From Nocardioides malaquae (GTDB lineage Bacteria; Actinomycetota; Actinomycetes; Propionibacteriales; Nocardioidaceae): a stretch of DNA of 64,000 nucleotides. The notes below the pieces were generated by a model that saw nothing but the letters and a program-made list of their open reading frames with translations, was not told where the DNA came from and searched no databases. The stretch covers positions 1 to 64,000 of the forward strand of contig NZ_JADCSA010000012.1 of assembly GCF_015070385.1 (NCBI RefSeq). Direction: 5' to 3'. Positions 1 through 10,644 of the stretch are shown piece after piece (within the stretch, counting starts at the first letter, position 1; each line of letters opens with the position of its first letter). The position numbers and the translations under genes were made by a program.

Positions 1-104
1 CTCGCTGCCGACGGCTCACGTCCCTACCGACGCCGTCCCTCGATCAGACCCGAACCATGCTGAACTGGGAAGGGCCGTGATTCACGACCATTTCGGTTGG
101 TGCG

Positions 105-139
105 TGCGGGGGCGAGCGGCGTGGGACGCTCGCCCCGCA
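105..139 (-). terminator. Hairpin terminator behind acs
   Basis: Arms at 105-118 and 127-139 pair over 13 bp of G+C-rich sequence, with one unpaired G in the left arm and an 8-nt loop. It starts five bases past the acs stop codon. There is no clear T tract, as is common in high-GC actinobacteria, so termination is inferred from position and stem strength. Confidence 0.5.
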
Positions 140-143
140 CGGG

Positions 144-2111
<1,968 letters not shown>

Positions 2112-2246
2112 GGGCGTTCCTTCAGGCGAAGTCTGTGATGGCGGTCACCGCAAAGGTATTGCGCGTCACACGGTGGCCGGAAGGAGGGTTCCTGCCGAGC
2201 GGGTCGGTTGGTGCGATGAACGGTCGCAGCGACCCGCCAGTGAGGT

Positions 2247-2264
2247 TGTGAGGACAAGTTCACA
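2247..2264. promoter_or_regulatory. Candidate dyad operator between acs and narK
   Basis: TGTGA at 2247-2251 and TCACA at 2260-2264 form a perfect 5+5 palindrome with an 8-bp spacer. The arms are those of a CRP/GlxR-family site, but the family spacing is 6 bp, so the assignment is doubtful. It lies in the intergenic region shared by acs and narK and could affect either gene. Confidence 0.25.
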
Positions 2265-2340
2265 CCTGTGTCGCAGCCGGGTGAGAACCCGTGAAACCTC
2301 CGCGGACGACTGTGGTCACCACACCACAGGAGGAGGCGAC

Positions 2341-3855
2341 ATGACCGCAGTCGACGCACCGCCCGCGCGCCCCACGGGCCACCCCGAGCCGAGAACCCGA
2401 CGCACCGGCCGGTGGATCGAGGACTGGAGGCCCGAGGAGGAGGCCTTCTGGGAGGAGACCGGTCGACCGGTCGCCCGCCGCAACCTGTGGGTCTCGATCT
2501 TCGCCGAGCACCTGGGCTTCTCGGTCTGGCTGATCTGGTCGGTCTCCTCGGCCTACCTGGTCGCCTCCGGCTTCGACTTCACCGCGCAGGAGCTCTTCGT
2601 GCTCATCGCGCTGCCCAACCTGGTCGGGTCGCTGCTGCGGGTGCCCTACACGCTGGCGGTGCCGATCTTCGGTGGGCGCAACTGGACGGTCGTCAGCGCG
2701 TTGCTGCTGCTCATCCCGTCGGGCCTCTTTGTCTGGGCGGTGCAGAACCCGACCACGCCCTACTGGGTCTTCTGCCTGATCGCGGCGACCGCCGGCTTCG
2801 GTGGCGGCAACTTCGCCTCCTCGATGGCCAACATCAACTTCTTCTACCCGGCCGCCAAGAAGGGCGCCGCTCTCGGCCTCAACGCCGCCGGCGGCAACCT
2901 CGGCGTCGCGCTGATCCAGTTCGGCCTGCCCGTCGTCGTGGGCGGCGCCGGTGTCTTCGGCCTGGTCAAGGCCAGTGACGGCGGCATCCACCTCGAGCGT
3001 GCTGGCTGGGTCTACGTGGCGCTCAGCCTGGTGGCCGCGGCCCTGGCCTTCCGGTTCATGGACAACCTCGCGACCGCCGAGGCCAAGCCGCGCGAGCAGC
3101 TGTCGGTGCTCAAGCAGCGCCACACCTGGATCATGGCCTTCCTCTACATCGGCACCTTCGGCTCCTTCATCGGTTACTCCGCCGCGATGCCGCTGCTGAT
3201 CAAGCTCAACTTCTTCGTGCCCACCCCGGCTCCGACCGGCACCGGCATCAACTTCGCCTACTACGCCTTCCTCGGCGCGCTGGTCGGCTCGCTGACCCGG
3301 CCGTTCGGTGGCTGGTTGGCTGACCGGTTTGGTGGCGCCCGGGTCACGCTGTACGTCTTCTTCGCGATGGTCGCGGGCACGCTCGGCGTCCTCTGGACCC
3401 TGACGCAGCTGACGCCCAACCCCACCGCCGACCCCGCGATCGCGCTCGACAACCAGGCGTGGTTCCCGGCCTTCCTGGCCTTCTTCCTCTTCGTCTTCGC
3501 CGCCACCGGCATCGGCAACGGCTCGACCTACCGGATGATCCCCACGATCTGGCGCACCAAGGCGCTCGAGGCCTGCGACGGCACCGAGGCCGGTCGCACC
3601 GCCGCGATCGGCAAGGCCACGAAGTCGGCCTCCGCCGCCATCGGCATCATCGGCGCGGTCGGCGCCATCGGTGGCTTCCTGATCCCGATGACCTTCGGGG
3701 CTCCGTGGGTGGCCGACCCGGTCGCCGCCGTGCGCAGCGCCTTCTTGGTCTTCTCGGCCTTCTACCTGGTCTGCGCGGGTGTCACCTGGGCGGTCTACCT
3801 GCGCCGCTCCGTGCTCGTGGCCCGCTTCCCGAGCCTGGCCCCGGCGGGGGTCTGA
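2341..3855 (+). CDS. narK: NarK/NasA-type nitrate/nitrite MFS transporter
   Basis: Major facilitator superfamily transporter, 504 aa, inner membrane, bringing nitrate in (or exchanging it for nitrite). After a cytoplasmic N-terminus of about 55 residues come roughly 12 hydrophobic segments. The glycine-rich GFGGGNFASSMANINFFYP stretch matches the nitrate signature of the NNP family, and a second one is seen at FAATGIGNGSTYRMIP. The start is the ATG at 2341, preceded by AGGAGGAG; the open frame extends further upstream but without family resemblance. It is the first gene of the nitrate cluster and its stop lies 2 bp before the GTG of the nitrate reductase gene. Homologues in actinobacteria (for example M. 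tuberculosis NarK3) also lie near HemD-HTH and CbiX-like genes. Confidence 0.93.
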   Translation: MTAVDAPPARPTGHPEPRTRRTGRWIEDWRPEEEAFWEETGRPVARRNLWVSIFAEHLGFSVWLIWSVSSAYLVASGFDFTAQELFVLIALPNLVGSLLRVPYTLAVPIFGGRNWTVVSALLLLIPSGLFVWAVQNPTTPYWVFCLIAATAGFGGGNFASSMANINFFYPAAKKGAALGLNAAGGNLGVALIQFGLPVVVGGAGVFGLVKASDGGIHLERAGWVYVALSLVAAALAFRFMDNLATAEAKPREQLSVLKQRHTWIMAFLYIGTFGSFIGYSAAMPLLIKLNFFVPTPAPTGTGINFAYYAFLGALVGSLTRPFGGWLADRFGGARVTLYVFFAMVAGTLGVLWTLTQLTPNPTADPAIALDNQAWFPAFLAFFLFVFAATGIGNGSTYRMIPTIWRTKALEACDGTEAGRTAAIGKATKSASAAIGIIGAVGAIGGFLIPMTFGAPWVADPVAAVRSAFLVFSAFYLVCAGVTWAVYLRRSVLVARFPSLAPAGV

Positions 3856-3857
3856 GC

Positions 3858-5981
3858 GTGACCAGCTCACCTGCTGCGACCCGGCCGTCGGCGACGGCCG
3901 GGTCGCGGTCGACCACCACCCACTGTCCCTACTGCTCGCTGCAGTGCGGCATGCGGCTGGAGCGCGTCGGACGGACGCTCAACGTCGCGGAGTGGCCCGA
4001 GTTCCCGGTCAACGAGGGGGCGATGTGTCGCAAGGGCCGCACCGCGACCGGTCTGCGCGGCCACCGTGAGCGGCTCACCACGCCGCTCATCCGTGACGCG
4101 GAGACCGGGGAGTTCCGGGCGGCGGAGTGGGACGAGGCGCTCGACCTGGTCGCCGCCCGGATCGCTGCCCTGCAGGCCGAGTCAGGGGCGGACTCGATCG
4201 GCATCTTCGGCGGTGGTGGTCTCACCAACGAGAAGGCCTACGCCCTGGGCAAGTTCGCCCGCGCCGTCCTGCGCACCAGCCAGATCGACTACAACGGCCG
4301 GTGGTGCATGTCGTCCGCGGCGGCCGCCGCCAACAAGGCGTTCGGCGTCGACCGTGGCCTGCCCTTCCCGTTGGTCGACATCGAGACCGCCGAGGTCGTC
4401 GTGCTGGTCGGCTCCAACATGGCCGAGACCATGCCCCCGGCGGCCCGCCATCTCGACCGGCTCCGCGCGGGCGGCGGGAAGCTCGTCGTCGTCGACCCCC
4501 GGCGTACGCCCACGGCCGAGCGCGCCGACCTCGTCCTGCAGCCCGTGCCCGGCACCGACATGGCGCTGGCGCTCGGGGTGCTGCACCACCTGGTTGCCAC
4601 CGGCGCCGTCGACGAGGCCTACGTCGCCGAGCGCGCCAGCGGCTTCGAGGACGTACGCCGCTCGGTCGCCGCGTGGTGGCCCGAACGCGTCGAGCGGGTC
4701 ACCGGGGTGCCCGCCACCGACGTACGGGCGCTGGCGGACCTGTTGGCCGCCCACCCGAGGTCGATGGTCCTCACCGCCCGCGGCGCCGAGCAGCACGCGC
4801 AGGGCACCGACACCGTCCTCGCGTGGATCAACGTCGCGCTCGCGCTCGGCCTGCCGGGTCGGCGGGGGGCCGGCTGGGGCTGCCTCACCGGGCAGGGCAA
4901 CGGTCAGGGCGGTCGCGAGCACGGGCAGAAGGCCGACCAGCTGCCCGGCTACCGCTCCATCGACGACCCCGCGGCCCGCGCCCACGTCGCCGGGGTGTGG
5001 GGCGTCGACCCCGACACGATCCCCGGCAAGGGACGCTCGGCCTACGAGCTGCTCGACGCGCTCGGGACGCCTGGCGGGCCGCGTGCGCTGCTGGTCTTCG
5101 GCTCCAACATCGTCGTCTCCGCGCCCCGCGCCACCCACGTCACCGACCGGCTGGCCTCGCTCGACCTGCTGGTGGTCGCCGACATGGTGCTGAGCGAGAC
5201 CGCCGCGATGGCCGACGTGGTGCTGCCGGTGACCCAGTGGGCGGAGGAGACCGGCACCATGACCAACCTCGAGGGCCGGGTCATCCTGCGCCAACGCGCG
5301 GTCACGCCTCCGGCGGGCGTACGCAGCGACCTCGACGTGATTGCCGGCCTGGGGGAGCGACTGGGCTCCACCGTCGAGCTCCCCACCGATCCCGAGACCG
5401 TCTTCGCCGAGCTCGGCCGCGCCTCGGCCGGTGGCCTGGCCGACTACTCGGGCATCACCTACGACCGGATCCGCGACGAGCACGGCGTCTTCTGGCCCTG
5501 CTCGGCGACGCCCGACGACGCGGTGCCACACCCCGGGACGCCCTACCTCTTCGAGGAGTCGTTCGCGACCCAGGACGGACGCGCCCGCTGCCTCACCGTG
5601 GAGTACCGCGGTCCCGCCGAGGTGCCGGACGCCGACTACCCGCTGCACCTGACGACCGGACGCGTGCTGGCGCAGTACCAGTCCGGGGCCCAGACCCGCC
5701 GGATCAAGGACTTGCCCGACGCCGGCCCGTTCGTGGAGATGCACCCGTTGGTCGCCGCCCGGCTGGGCGTCGACGACGGGTCGTTGGTGACGCTCTCCAC
5801 CCGGCGTGGCGAGATGCGGGCCCCCGCGAAGGTCGTCCCCACCATCCGCGAGGACACCGTCTTCGTGCCCTTCCACTGGGCCGGCGTCAACCGGCTCACC
5901 AACGACGCCCTCGACCCGAGCAGCCGGATGCCCGAGTTCAAGGTCTGCGCGGCGGCGCTGCGGGTCGGAGGTCACCGATGA
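3858..5981 (+). CDS. nasC: Assimilatory nitrate reductase, catalytic molybdopterin subunit
   Basis: Cytoplasmic bis-MGD molybdoenzyme of the NapA/NasA family, 707 aa, reducing nitrate to nitrite. The N-terminal [4Fe-4S] motif is C23-x2-C26-x3-C30-x26-C57. The likely molybdenum-ligand cysteine is Cys150 in GRWCMSS. The molybdopterin oxidoreductase domain fills the centre (GSNMAETMPP, VDPRRTPTAE, LTGQGNGQGGREHGQKADQLPG), and the dinucleotide-binding domain ends the protein (LTTGRVLAQYQSG to PFHWAGVNRLTNDALDP). It lacks the extra C-terminal BFD [2Fe-2S] domain of larger NasA proteins; that domain is on the next gene. Start chosen as the GTG 2 bp after narK, giving a normal N-terminus. It overlaps the next gene by ATGA. 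Naming differs between species (nasA or nasC). Confidence 0.93.
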   Translation: MTSSPAATRPSATAGSRSTTTHCPYCSLQCGMRLERVGRTLNVAEWPEFPVNEGAMCRKGRTATGLRGHRERLTTPLIRDAETGEFRAAEWDEALDLVAARIAALQAESGADSIGIFGGGGLTNEKAYALGKFARAVLRTSQIDYNGRWCMSSAAAAANKAFGVDRGLPFPLVDIETAEVVVLVGSNMAETMPPAARHLDRLRAGGGKLVVVDPRRTPTAERADLVLQPVPGTDMALALGVLHHLVATGAVDEAYVAERASGFEDVRRSVAAWWPERVERVTGVPATDVRALADLLAAHPRSMVLTARGAEQHAQGTDTVLAWINVALALGLPGRRGAGWGCLTGQGNGQGGREHGQKADQLPGYRSIDDPAARAHVAGVWGVDPDTIPGKGRSAYELLDALGTPGGPRALLVFGSNIVVSAPRATHVTDRLASLDLLVVADMVLSETAAMADVVLPVTQWAEETGTMTNLEGRVILRQRAVTPPAGVRSDLDVIAGLGERLGSTVELPTDPETVFAELGRASAGGLADYSGITYDRIRDEHGVFWPCSATPDDAVPHPGTPYLFEESFATQDGRARCLTVEYRGPAEVPDADYPLHLTTGRVLAQYQSGAQTRRIKDLPDAGPFVEMHPLVAARLGVDDGSLVTLSTRRGEMRAPAKVVPTIREDTVFVPFHWAGVNRLTNDALDPSSRMPEFKVCAAALRVGGHR

Positions 5982-7438
5982 CGGCCCACGAGGCGTCCGC
6001 GGAGGAGCGTCGCATCGTCGTGGTGGGCGCCGGCATGGCGGCCGCACGCCTGGTCGAGGGCCTGGTCGCCCGCGGCCTCGGCCCCCAGGTCACCGTGCTC
6101 GGCAAGGAGCACCACGCTCCCTACAACCGGATCCTGCTCTCCGCCGTCCTCGAGGGGACCCACGCCCCCGGGACGCTGACGCTGCGTGACCGGGAGTGGT
6201 TCGCCGAGCACGGTGTCGACCTGCGCCTCGGCGTCCGCGTCGTCGGCATCGACCGCGAGGCCCGCGTCGTACGCACCGTCGATGACCTCGACGAGGAGCA
6301 GGAGGTCGCCTGGACCGACCTGGTGCTGGCGACCGGCCTGATCCCGAAGCTGCCGCCGATCCGCGGCGTCGTCGACGCAAAGGGCAACCTGCACCCCAAG
6401 GTCCACGCCTTCCGGACGATGGCCGACTGCCGTGACCTGCTCGCCGTGCTGCCCGACGCGCAGCGCGCGGTGGTGGTCGGTGGCGGGCTCCTGGGCCTCC
6501 AGGTGGCTCGTGCCCTGGCTGGGCGCGGGCTGGCCACCGAGATCGTCGAGGGCAGCGAGCACCTGATGAGCCGCCAGCTCTCCGCCCCGGGCGGACGGGC
6601 GCTGGCGCGCGACCTGCGCCGACTCGGCACGAGCGTCTACACCGGCGCCCGCGCGGTGAGGCTCACCGACGAGGGGCTGGTGCTCGACAACGGCTTCACG
6701 TTGTCGACCGACCTGGTGATCCTCACCGCTGGTGGTCGCCCGGCGATGGCGCTGGCGCGTGACGCGGGCCTGACCGTGCGCCGCGGCATCGTCGTCGACT
6801 CGCGCCTCGCCTCGGTCGACGACCCGCACGTGCACGCCATCGGCGACTGCGCCGAGTACGTCGACGCCGAGGGCGTCTCGCGCACCACCGGGTTCGTCTC
6901 CCCGGCGTGGGAGCAGGCGACGGTGCTGGCCGAGATGCTCAGCGGCGACACCCGCGACTACCGCGGCTCGCGCAGCGTCGCCCGCCTACGTGCCACCGAC
7001 CTCGACGTCGCCGTGATGGGCGAGCCGGAGGAGGCCGCCGCCGACGAGCACACCGAGATCGTCGAGATCTCCAACCCACTGGCCGGCTCCTACCGCAAGC
7101 TCGTGGTGCGTCACGGCGTGATCGTGGGCGCCACCCTGGTGGGCGACCTCAGCCACGTCGGTCTCATCACCCAGCACTTCGACCGCGGCACCCGGTTGGG
7201 GCCCGACGAGCCGGGCGCACTGCTGATGCCTCCGCGTACGACCGCCCCCACGCAGCTGCACGACTCGACCGAGATCTGCTCCTGCGCCGGTGTCACCGCC
7301 GGGGAGATCCGCGCCTGCTCCTCGCTGGCGCAGGTCGTGGAGACGACGCGGGCGACCACGGGGTGCGGCGGGTGCAGGGAGGCGGTGTGCCAGCTGCTGG
7401 AGCAGCGAGCCACCACTGCGGATGTTGGTGCCCGGTGA
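5978..7438 (+). CDS. nasB: FAD/NAD(P)-dependent electron-transfer subunit of nitrate reductase
   Basis: 486-aa pyridine nucleotide-disulfide-type flavoprotein, related to the N-terminal half of NirB and to Bacillus NasB, which passes electrons from NAD(P)H to the nitrate reductase. Visible are the FAD fold near the N-terminus (VVVGAGMAAARLVE), the NAD(P) fold (AVVVGGGLLGLQVARAL) and the FAD-closing motif HAIGDCAEY. The C-terminus carries four cysteines, C-S-C-AGVT and G-C-GG-C, of the BFD-like [2Fe-2S] type. The ATGA overlap with nasC implies translational coupling and fixes the start. It could also be read as a truncated nitrite reductase large subunit, but it lacks the siroheme domain and a full NirB follows, so the electron-transfer role is favoured. 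Confidence 0.85.
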   Translation: MTAHEASAEERRIVVVGAGMAAARLVEGLVARGLGPQVTVLGKEHHAPYNRILLSAVLEGTHAPGTLTLRDREWFAEHGVDLRLGVRVVGIDREARVVRTVDDLDEEQEVAWTDLVLATGLIPKLPPIRGVVDAKGNLHPKVHAFRTMADCRDLLAVLPDAQRAVVVGGGLLGLQVARALAGRGLATEIVEGSEHLMSRQLSAPGGRALARDLRRLGTSVYTGARAVRLTDEGLVLDNGFTLSTDLVILTAGGRPAMALARDAGLTVRRGIVVDSRLASVDDPHVHAIGDCAEYVDAEGVSRTTGFVSPAWEQATVLAEMLSGDTRDYRGSRSVARLRATDLDVAVMGEPEEAAADEHTEIVEISNPLAGSYRKLVVRHGVIVGATLVGDLSHVGLITQHFDRGTRLGPDEPGALLMPPRTTAPTQLHDSTEICSCAGVTAGEIRACSSLAQVVETTRATTGCGGCREAVCQLLEQRATTADVGAR

Positions 7439-7534
7439 GTCGGTGCTGCCGCTCGGACGGCGCCCGAAGCGCTTGAACTTCCGTAGTGCTGGCCCCGTGG
7501 CGGTCACCGCGGGTTGTGAGGTTGTTGGGTGAAT

Positions 7535-7571
7535 GTGCGCGAAGCGAAACAGAAGGTCACCTCAGCGACAA
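7535..7571 (+). promoter_or_regulatory. Candidate GlnR-type tandem binding site upstream of nirB
   Basis: The region reads GTGCG-N6-GAAAC (7535-7550), a 5-bp gap, then GTCAC-N6-GACAA (7556-7571). This resembles the actinobacterial GlnR pattern of repeated GTnAC-N6-GAAAC half-sites, with a gap one base shorter than the usual 6. It sits about 45-80 bp before the nirB start in the only sizeable gap (177 bp) inside the nitrate cluster, where a separate nitrogen-controlled promoter would be expected. Matched by eye only. Confidence 0.45.
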
Positions 7572-7615
7572 CATCGCCTCCCTAGCGTTCTTCTCAGTCA
7601 AGGGAAGGAAATGCC

Positions 7616-10189
7616 ATGACGCACTTGCGCAAGCACCTCGTGGTCGTCGGCCACGGCATGGTCGGGCACCGTTTCGTCCAGGCCGCGATCGAGCGGGGTC
7701 TCACCGAGACCCACGACATCACCGTCATCGGCGAGGAGCGCCTGCCCGCCTACGACCGAGTCGCGCTCACGTCGTTCTTCGAGGTCGGCGCCGACGCGCT
7801 GTCGCTGCTGCCGGAGGGCGCGTACGACGACCCGCGGGTGCGGCTGCTCACCGGCGTCGAGGTCACGGGGCTGGACGCCGCGACGCGCACCGTCACCCTG
7901 GCCGACGGCGAGGTGCTGGAATACGACACCTGCGTGCTCGCCACCGGCGCCGCGCCGTTCGTGCCCCCGGTGCCCGGCCACGACCTGCCCGGCTGCTTCG
8001 TCTACCGCACGATCGACGACCTGGAGGCGATTCGCGACGCGGCCGCCACCGCCAAGGTCGGCGCCGTCATCGGCGGCGGCCTGCTCGGGCTCGAGGCCGC
8101 CAACGCGCTGGCCCAGCTCGGCCTGGAGACCCACGTGGTCGAGATGGCGCCGCGCCTGATGGCCGTGCAGGTGGACGACGCGGGCGGCTCGATGCTGCGC
8201 CGCCACATCGAGAAGCTCGGCCTCACCATCCACACCGGCGCGATGACGAAGGCGGTCGTCGAGGCCGACGGCCGAGCCGCCGGGCTCGAGCTGGCCGGGC
8301 GCGAGGAGCCGGTGCCGGCCGAGGTCGTCGTCTTCTCCGCCGGCATCCGGCCGCGCGACCAGCTGGCCCGCGAGGCCGGCCTGGCGCTGGCCGAGCGTGG
8401 CGGGGTGCTGGTCGACGAGCAGTGCCGCAGCTCCGATGACCACGTCTATGCGATCGGTGAGTGCGCGGCGCCCGACGGACGGATGTACGGCCTCGTCGCC
8501 CCGGGCTACACGATGGCCGAGGTCGTCGTCGACGCGTTGCTCGACGGCCCCGGAGCCTTCACCGGCGCCGACATGTCCACCAAGCTCAAGCTGATGGGCG
8601 TCGACGTGGCCTCCTTCGGCGACGCCTTCGCCGCCACGCCCGACAGCCTGGAGCTGACCTACTCCGACGCGGTCACCGGCGTCTACAAGAAGCTGGTCAT
8701 CAGCGAGTGCGGCACCACCCTGCTCGGGGGCATCCTGGTCGGTGACGCCTCGGCCTACGGCATCCTGCGGCCCATGGTCTCCTCGGGCCTGCCGCTGCCG
8801 GCCAACCCCGAGGAGCTGATCCTGCCGGTGCCGACCGGGGGCGGCGCCGAGGTGGGGCTGCCCGACGAGGCGGTCATCTGTTCCTGCAACAACGTGACCA
8901 AGGCCGAGATCACCGACCGGGTCGCCCGCGACGACGACCCCTGCGCCGACGCCGCCTGCGTCACCGCCTGCTCCCGGGCGGGCGCCACCTGTGGCTCCTG
9001 CAAGCCGTTGGTCAAGAAGATCGTCGAGGACCACTTCGCCAGCGTCGGCAAGGTCGTCGACAAGTCGCTGTGCGAGCACTTCTCGATGACGCGCGCCGAG
9101 CTGTTCGACCTCGTCGCCGTGCACGGCCACACCCGCTTCGACGACGTGGTGGCCGCCCACGGTCGCGGCCGCGGCTGCGAGATCTGCAAGCCCGCCATCG
9201 CCTCGATCCTGGCGAGCCTGCTCAACCACCACGTGCTCGACGCCGACGCGGTCACCCTGCAGGACACCAACGACCGCTACCTCGCCAACATCCAGAAGAA
9301 CGGCTCCTACTCCGTGGTGCCGCGCATCCCGGGCGGCGAGGTCACCCCGCAGGGCCTCATTGTGATCGGCGAGGTGGCCCGCGACTTCGGGCTCTACACG
9401 AAGATCACCGGCGGTCAGCGCATCGATCTCTTCGGTGCTCGGATGGAGGACCTGCCCGCCATCTGGGGTCGACTGGTCGAGGCGGGATTCGAGTCCGGCC
9501 ACGCCTACGGCAAGTCGCTGCGCACCGTGAAGTCGTGCGTCGGGTCGACCTGGTGCCGCTTCGGGGTGCAGGACTCGACGTCGATGGCGATCGCACTGGA
9601 GCTGCGCTACCGCGGCCTGCGCTCGCCCCACAAGCTCAAGGGTGGAGTCTCTGGCTGCGCCCGCGAGTGCGCGGAGGCCCGCGGCAAGGACTTCGGCGTG
9701 ATCGCCACCGAGAAGGGCTGGAACCTGTACGTCGGTGGCAACGGCGGCGCCGTGCCCGCGCACGCACAGCTGCTCGCCTCCGACCTGGACGACCGCACGC
9801 TCGTGGCCTACCTCGACCGGTTCCTCATGTACTACGTGCGCACCGCCGACCGGTTGCAGCGCACGTCGACCTGGATCGACTCCCTCGACGGCGGGCTGGA
9901 GCGGGTGCGCGAGGTCGTCGTCGACGACGTCCTCGGTCTGGGCAGCGAGCTGGAGGCCGCCATGGAGCGCCACGTGGGGACGTACTTCGACGAGTGGCGC
10001 GCGACGCTGGAGGACCCGGAGAAGCTGGAGCGCTTCCGCACCTTCGTCAATGCGCCCGACGTGCCGGACCCCCACATCACCTTTGGCACGCAGCGCGACC
10101 AGATCGTGCCGACGGCCACCGACGGACCGGTCCTGCTGGGGGCCAGCATCCCGGTGGGTGCCGGCACGGGCGCGGGCGGTGTGCGATGA
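7616..10189 (+). CDS. nirB: Nitrite reductase [NAD(P)H] large subunit
   Basis: 857-aa cytoplasmic siroheme enzyme reducing nitrite to ammonium with six electrons from NAD(P)H. Order of domains: FAD fold at the N-terminus (VVVGHGMVGHRF), NAD fold (AVIGGGLLGLEAANAL), two BFD-like [2Fe-2S] segments (CSCNNVTKAEI with CGSCKP, then a second Cys pair at about residue 521), then the nitrite/sulfite reductase ferredoxin-like and siroheme domains. The siroheme-[4Fe-4S] ligands follow the expected pattern Cys641-x5-Cys647 and Cys681-x3-Cys685. The ATG is preceded by AAGGGAAGGAA. It overlaps nirD by ATGA. It probably has its own promoter in the 177-bp upstream gap, which holds a GlnR-like motif. Confidence 0.97.
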   Translation: MTHLRKHLVVVGHGMVGHRFVQAAIERGLTETHDITVIGEERLPAYDRVALTSFFEVGADALSLLPEGAYDDPRVRLLTGVEVTGLDAATRTVTLADGEVLEYDTCVLATGAAPFVPPVPGHDLPGCFVYRTIDDLEAIRDAAATAKVGAVIGGGLLGLEAANALAQLGLETHVVEMAPRLMAVQVDDAGGSMLRRHIEKLGLTIHTGAMTKAVVEADGRAAGLELAGREEPVPAEVVVFSAGIRPRDQLAREAGLALAERGGVLVDEQCRSSDDHVYAIGECAAPDGRMYGLVAPGYTMAEVVVDALLDGPGAFTGADMSTKLKLMGVDVASFGDAFAATPDSLELTYSDAVTGVYKKLVISECGTTLLGGILVGDASAYGILRPMVSSGLPLPANPEELILPVPTGGGAEVGLPDEAVICSCNNVTKAEITDRVARDDDPCADAACVTACSRAGATCGSCKPLVKKIVEDHFASVGKVVDKSLCEHFSMTRAELFDLVAVHGHTRFDDVVAAHGRGRGCEICKPAIASILASLLNHHVLDADAVTLQDTNDRYLANIQKNGSYSVVPRIPGGEVTPQGLIVIGEVARDFGLYTKITGGQRIDLFGARMEDLPAIWGRLVEAGFESGHAYGKSLRTVKSCVGSTWCRFGVQDSTSMAIALELRYRGLRSPHKLKGGVSGCARECAEARGKDFGVIATEKGWNLYVGGNGGAVPAHAQLLASDLDDRTLVAYLDRFLMYYVRTADRLQRTSTWIDSLDGGLERVREVVVDDVLGLGSELEAAMERHVGTYFDEWRATLEDPEKLERFRTFVNAPDVPDPHITFGTQRDQIVPTATDGPVLLGASIPVGAGTGAGGVR

Positions 10190-10605
10190 GTGCGACGAGT
10201 GCCCTGGGCGCCTGCGCCGTGGACGGGCGTACGGCGACGAGTGCCGACCTGTCCGTGACCCACACCGCCGCCTGCCGCTTCGACCAGGTCCCGGTGGAGG
10301 GCGGCGTGACCGCCCTCGTCGGTGGCCGGGCAGTCGCGATCTTCCGGACCTTCGACGGAGACGTCCACGCCACCTGCAACTACGACCCGTGGTCGCACGC
10401 CTCGGTGATGTCGCGGGGGATCGTCGGCTCGCGGGGCGACGTGCCCTTCGTCGCCTCCCCGATGCACAAGCAGGCCTTCGACCTGCGCAACGGACAGTGC
10501 CTCGACGACGAGACGGTGCGGTTGCCGGTCTTCGACGTGCACGTCGTCGACGGCGTCGTGTGGGTGGGCGAGGAGGTCGTCCCTCCTGCAGGTGGACCGG
10601 AGTGA
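10186..10605 (+). CDS. nirD: Nitrite reductase [NAD(P)H] small subunit
   Basis: 139-aa Rieske-fold partner of NirB. The Rieske region (CNYDPWSHASVMSRG, then VASPMHKQAFDL) lacks the full C-x-H...C-x2-H ligand set: the second cysteine is absent. NirD proteins commonly keep the fold but bind no cluster, so this is normal for the family. The start is the ATG overlapping the nirB stop (ATGA), which gives a family-sized protein after about 30 poorly conserved residues. Confidence 0.93.
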   Translation: MSATSALGACAVDGRTATSADLSVTHTAACRFDQVPVEGGVTALVGGRAVAIFRTFDGDVHATCNYDPWSHASVMSRGIVGSRGDVPFVASPMHKQAFDLRNGQCLDDETVRLPVFDVHVVDGVVWVGEEVVPPAGGPE

Positions 10606-10644
10606 CACCATGGACACCCCAGTGACCATGCACGGACCAGGCAC

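Noticed and set aside
2280-2305. GTGAG-N7-GAAAC, GlnR-like, before narK
   Set aside because: Spacing is off by one and the first half-site is weak; not listed as a site.
2260-3870. 536-codon minus-strand frame across the nitrate transporter
   Set aside because: Shadow frame; no ribosome site and composition unlike its neighbours.
4127-5977. Long open frame joined upstream of the nasB-type gene
   Set aside because: The region is the nitrate reductase gene in another frame; the real start is the ATG overlapping the nasC stop.
10186-10605. NirD as a damaged Rieske protein
   Set aside because: Loss of cluster ligands is normal in the NirD family, so it is not evidence of decay.
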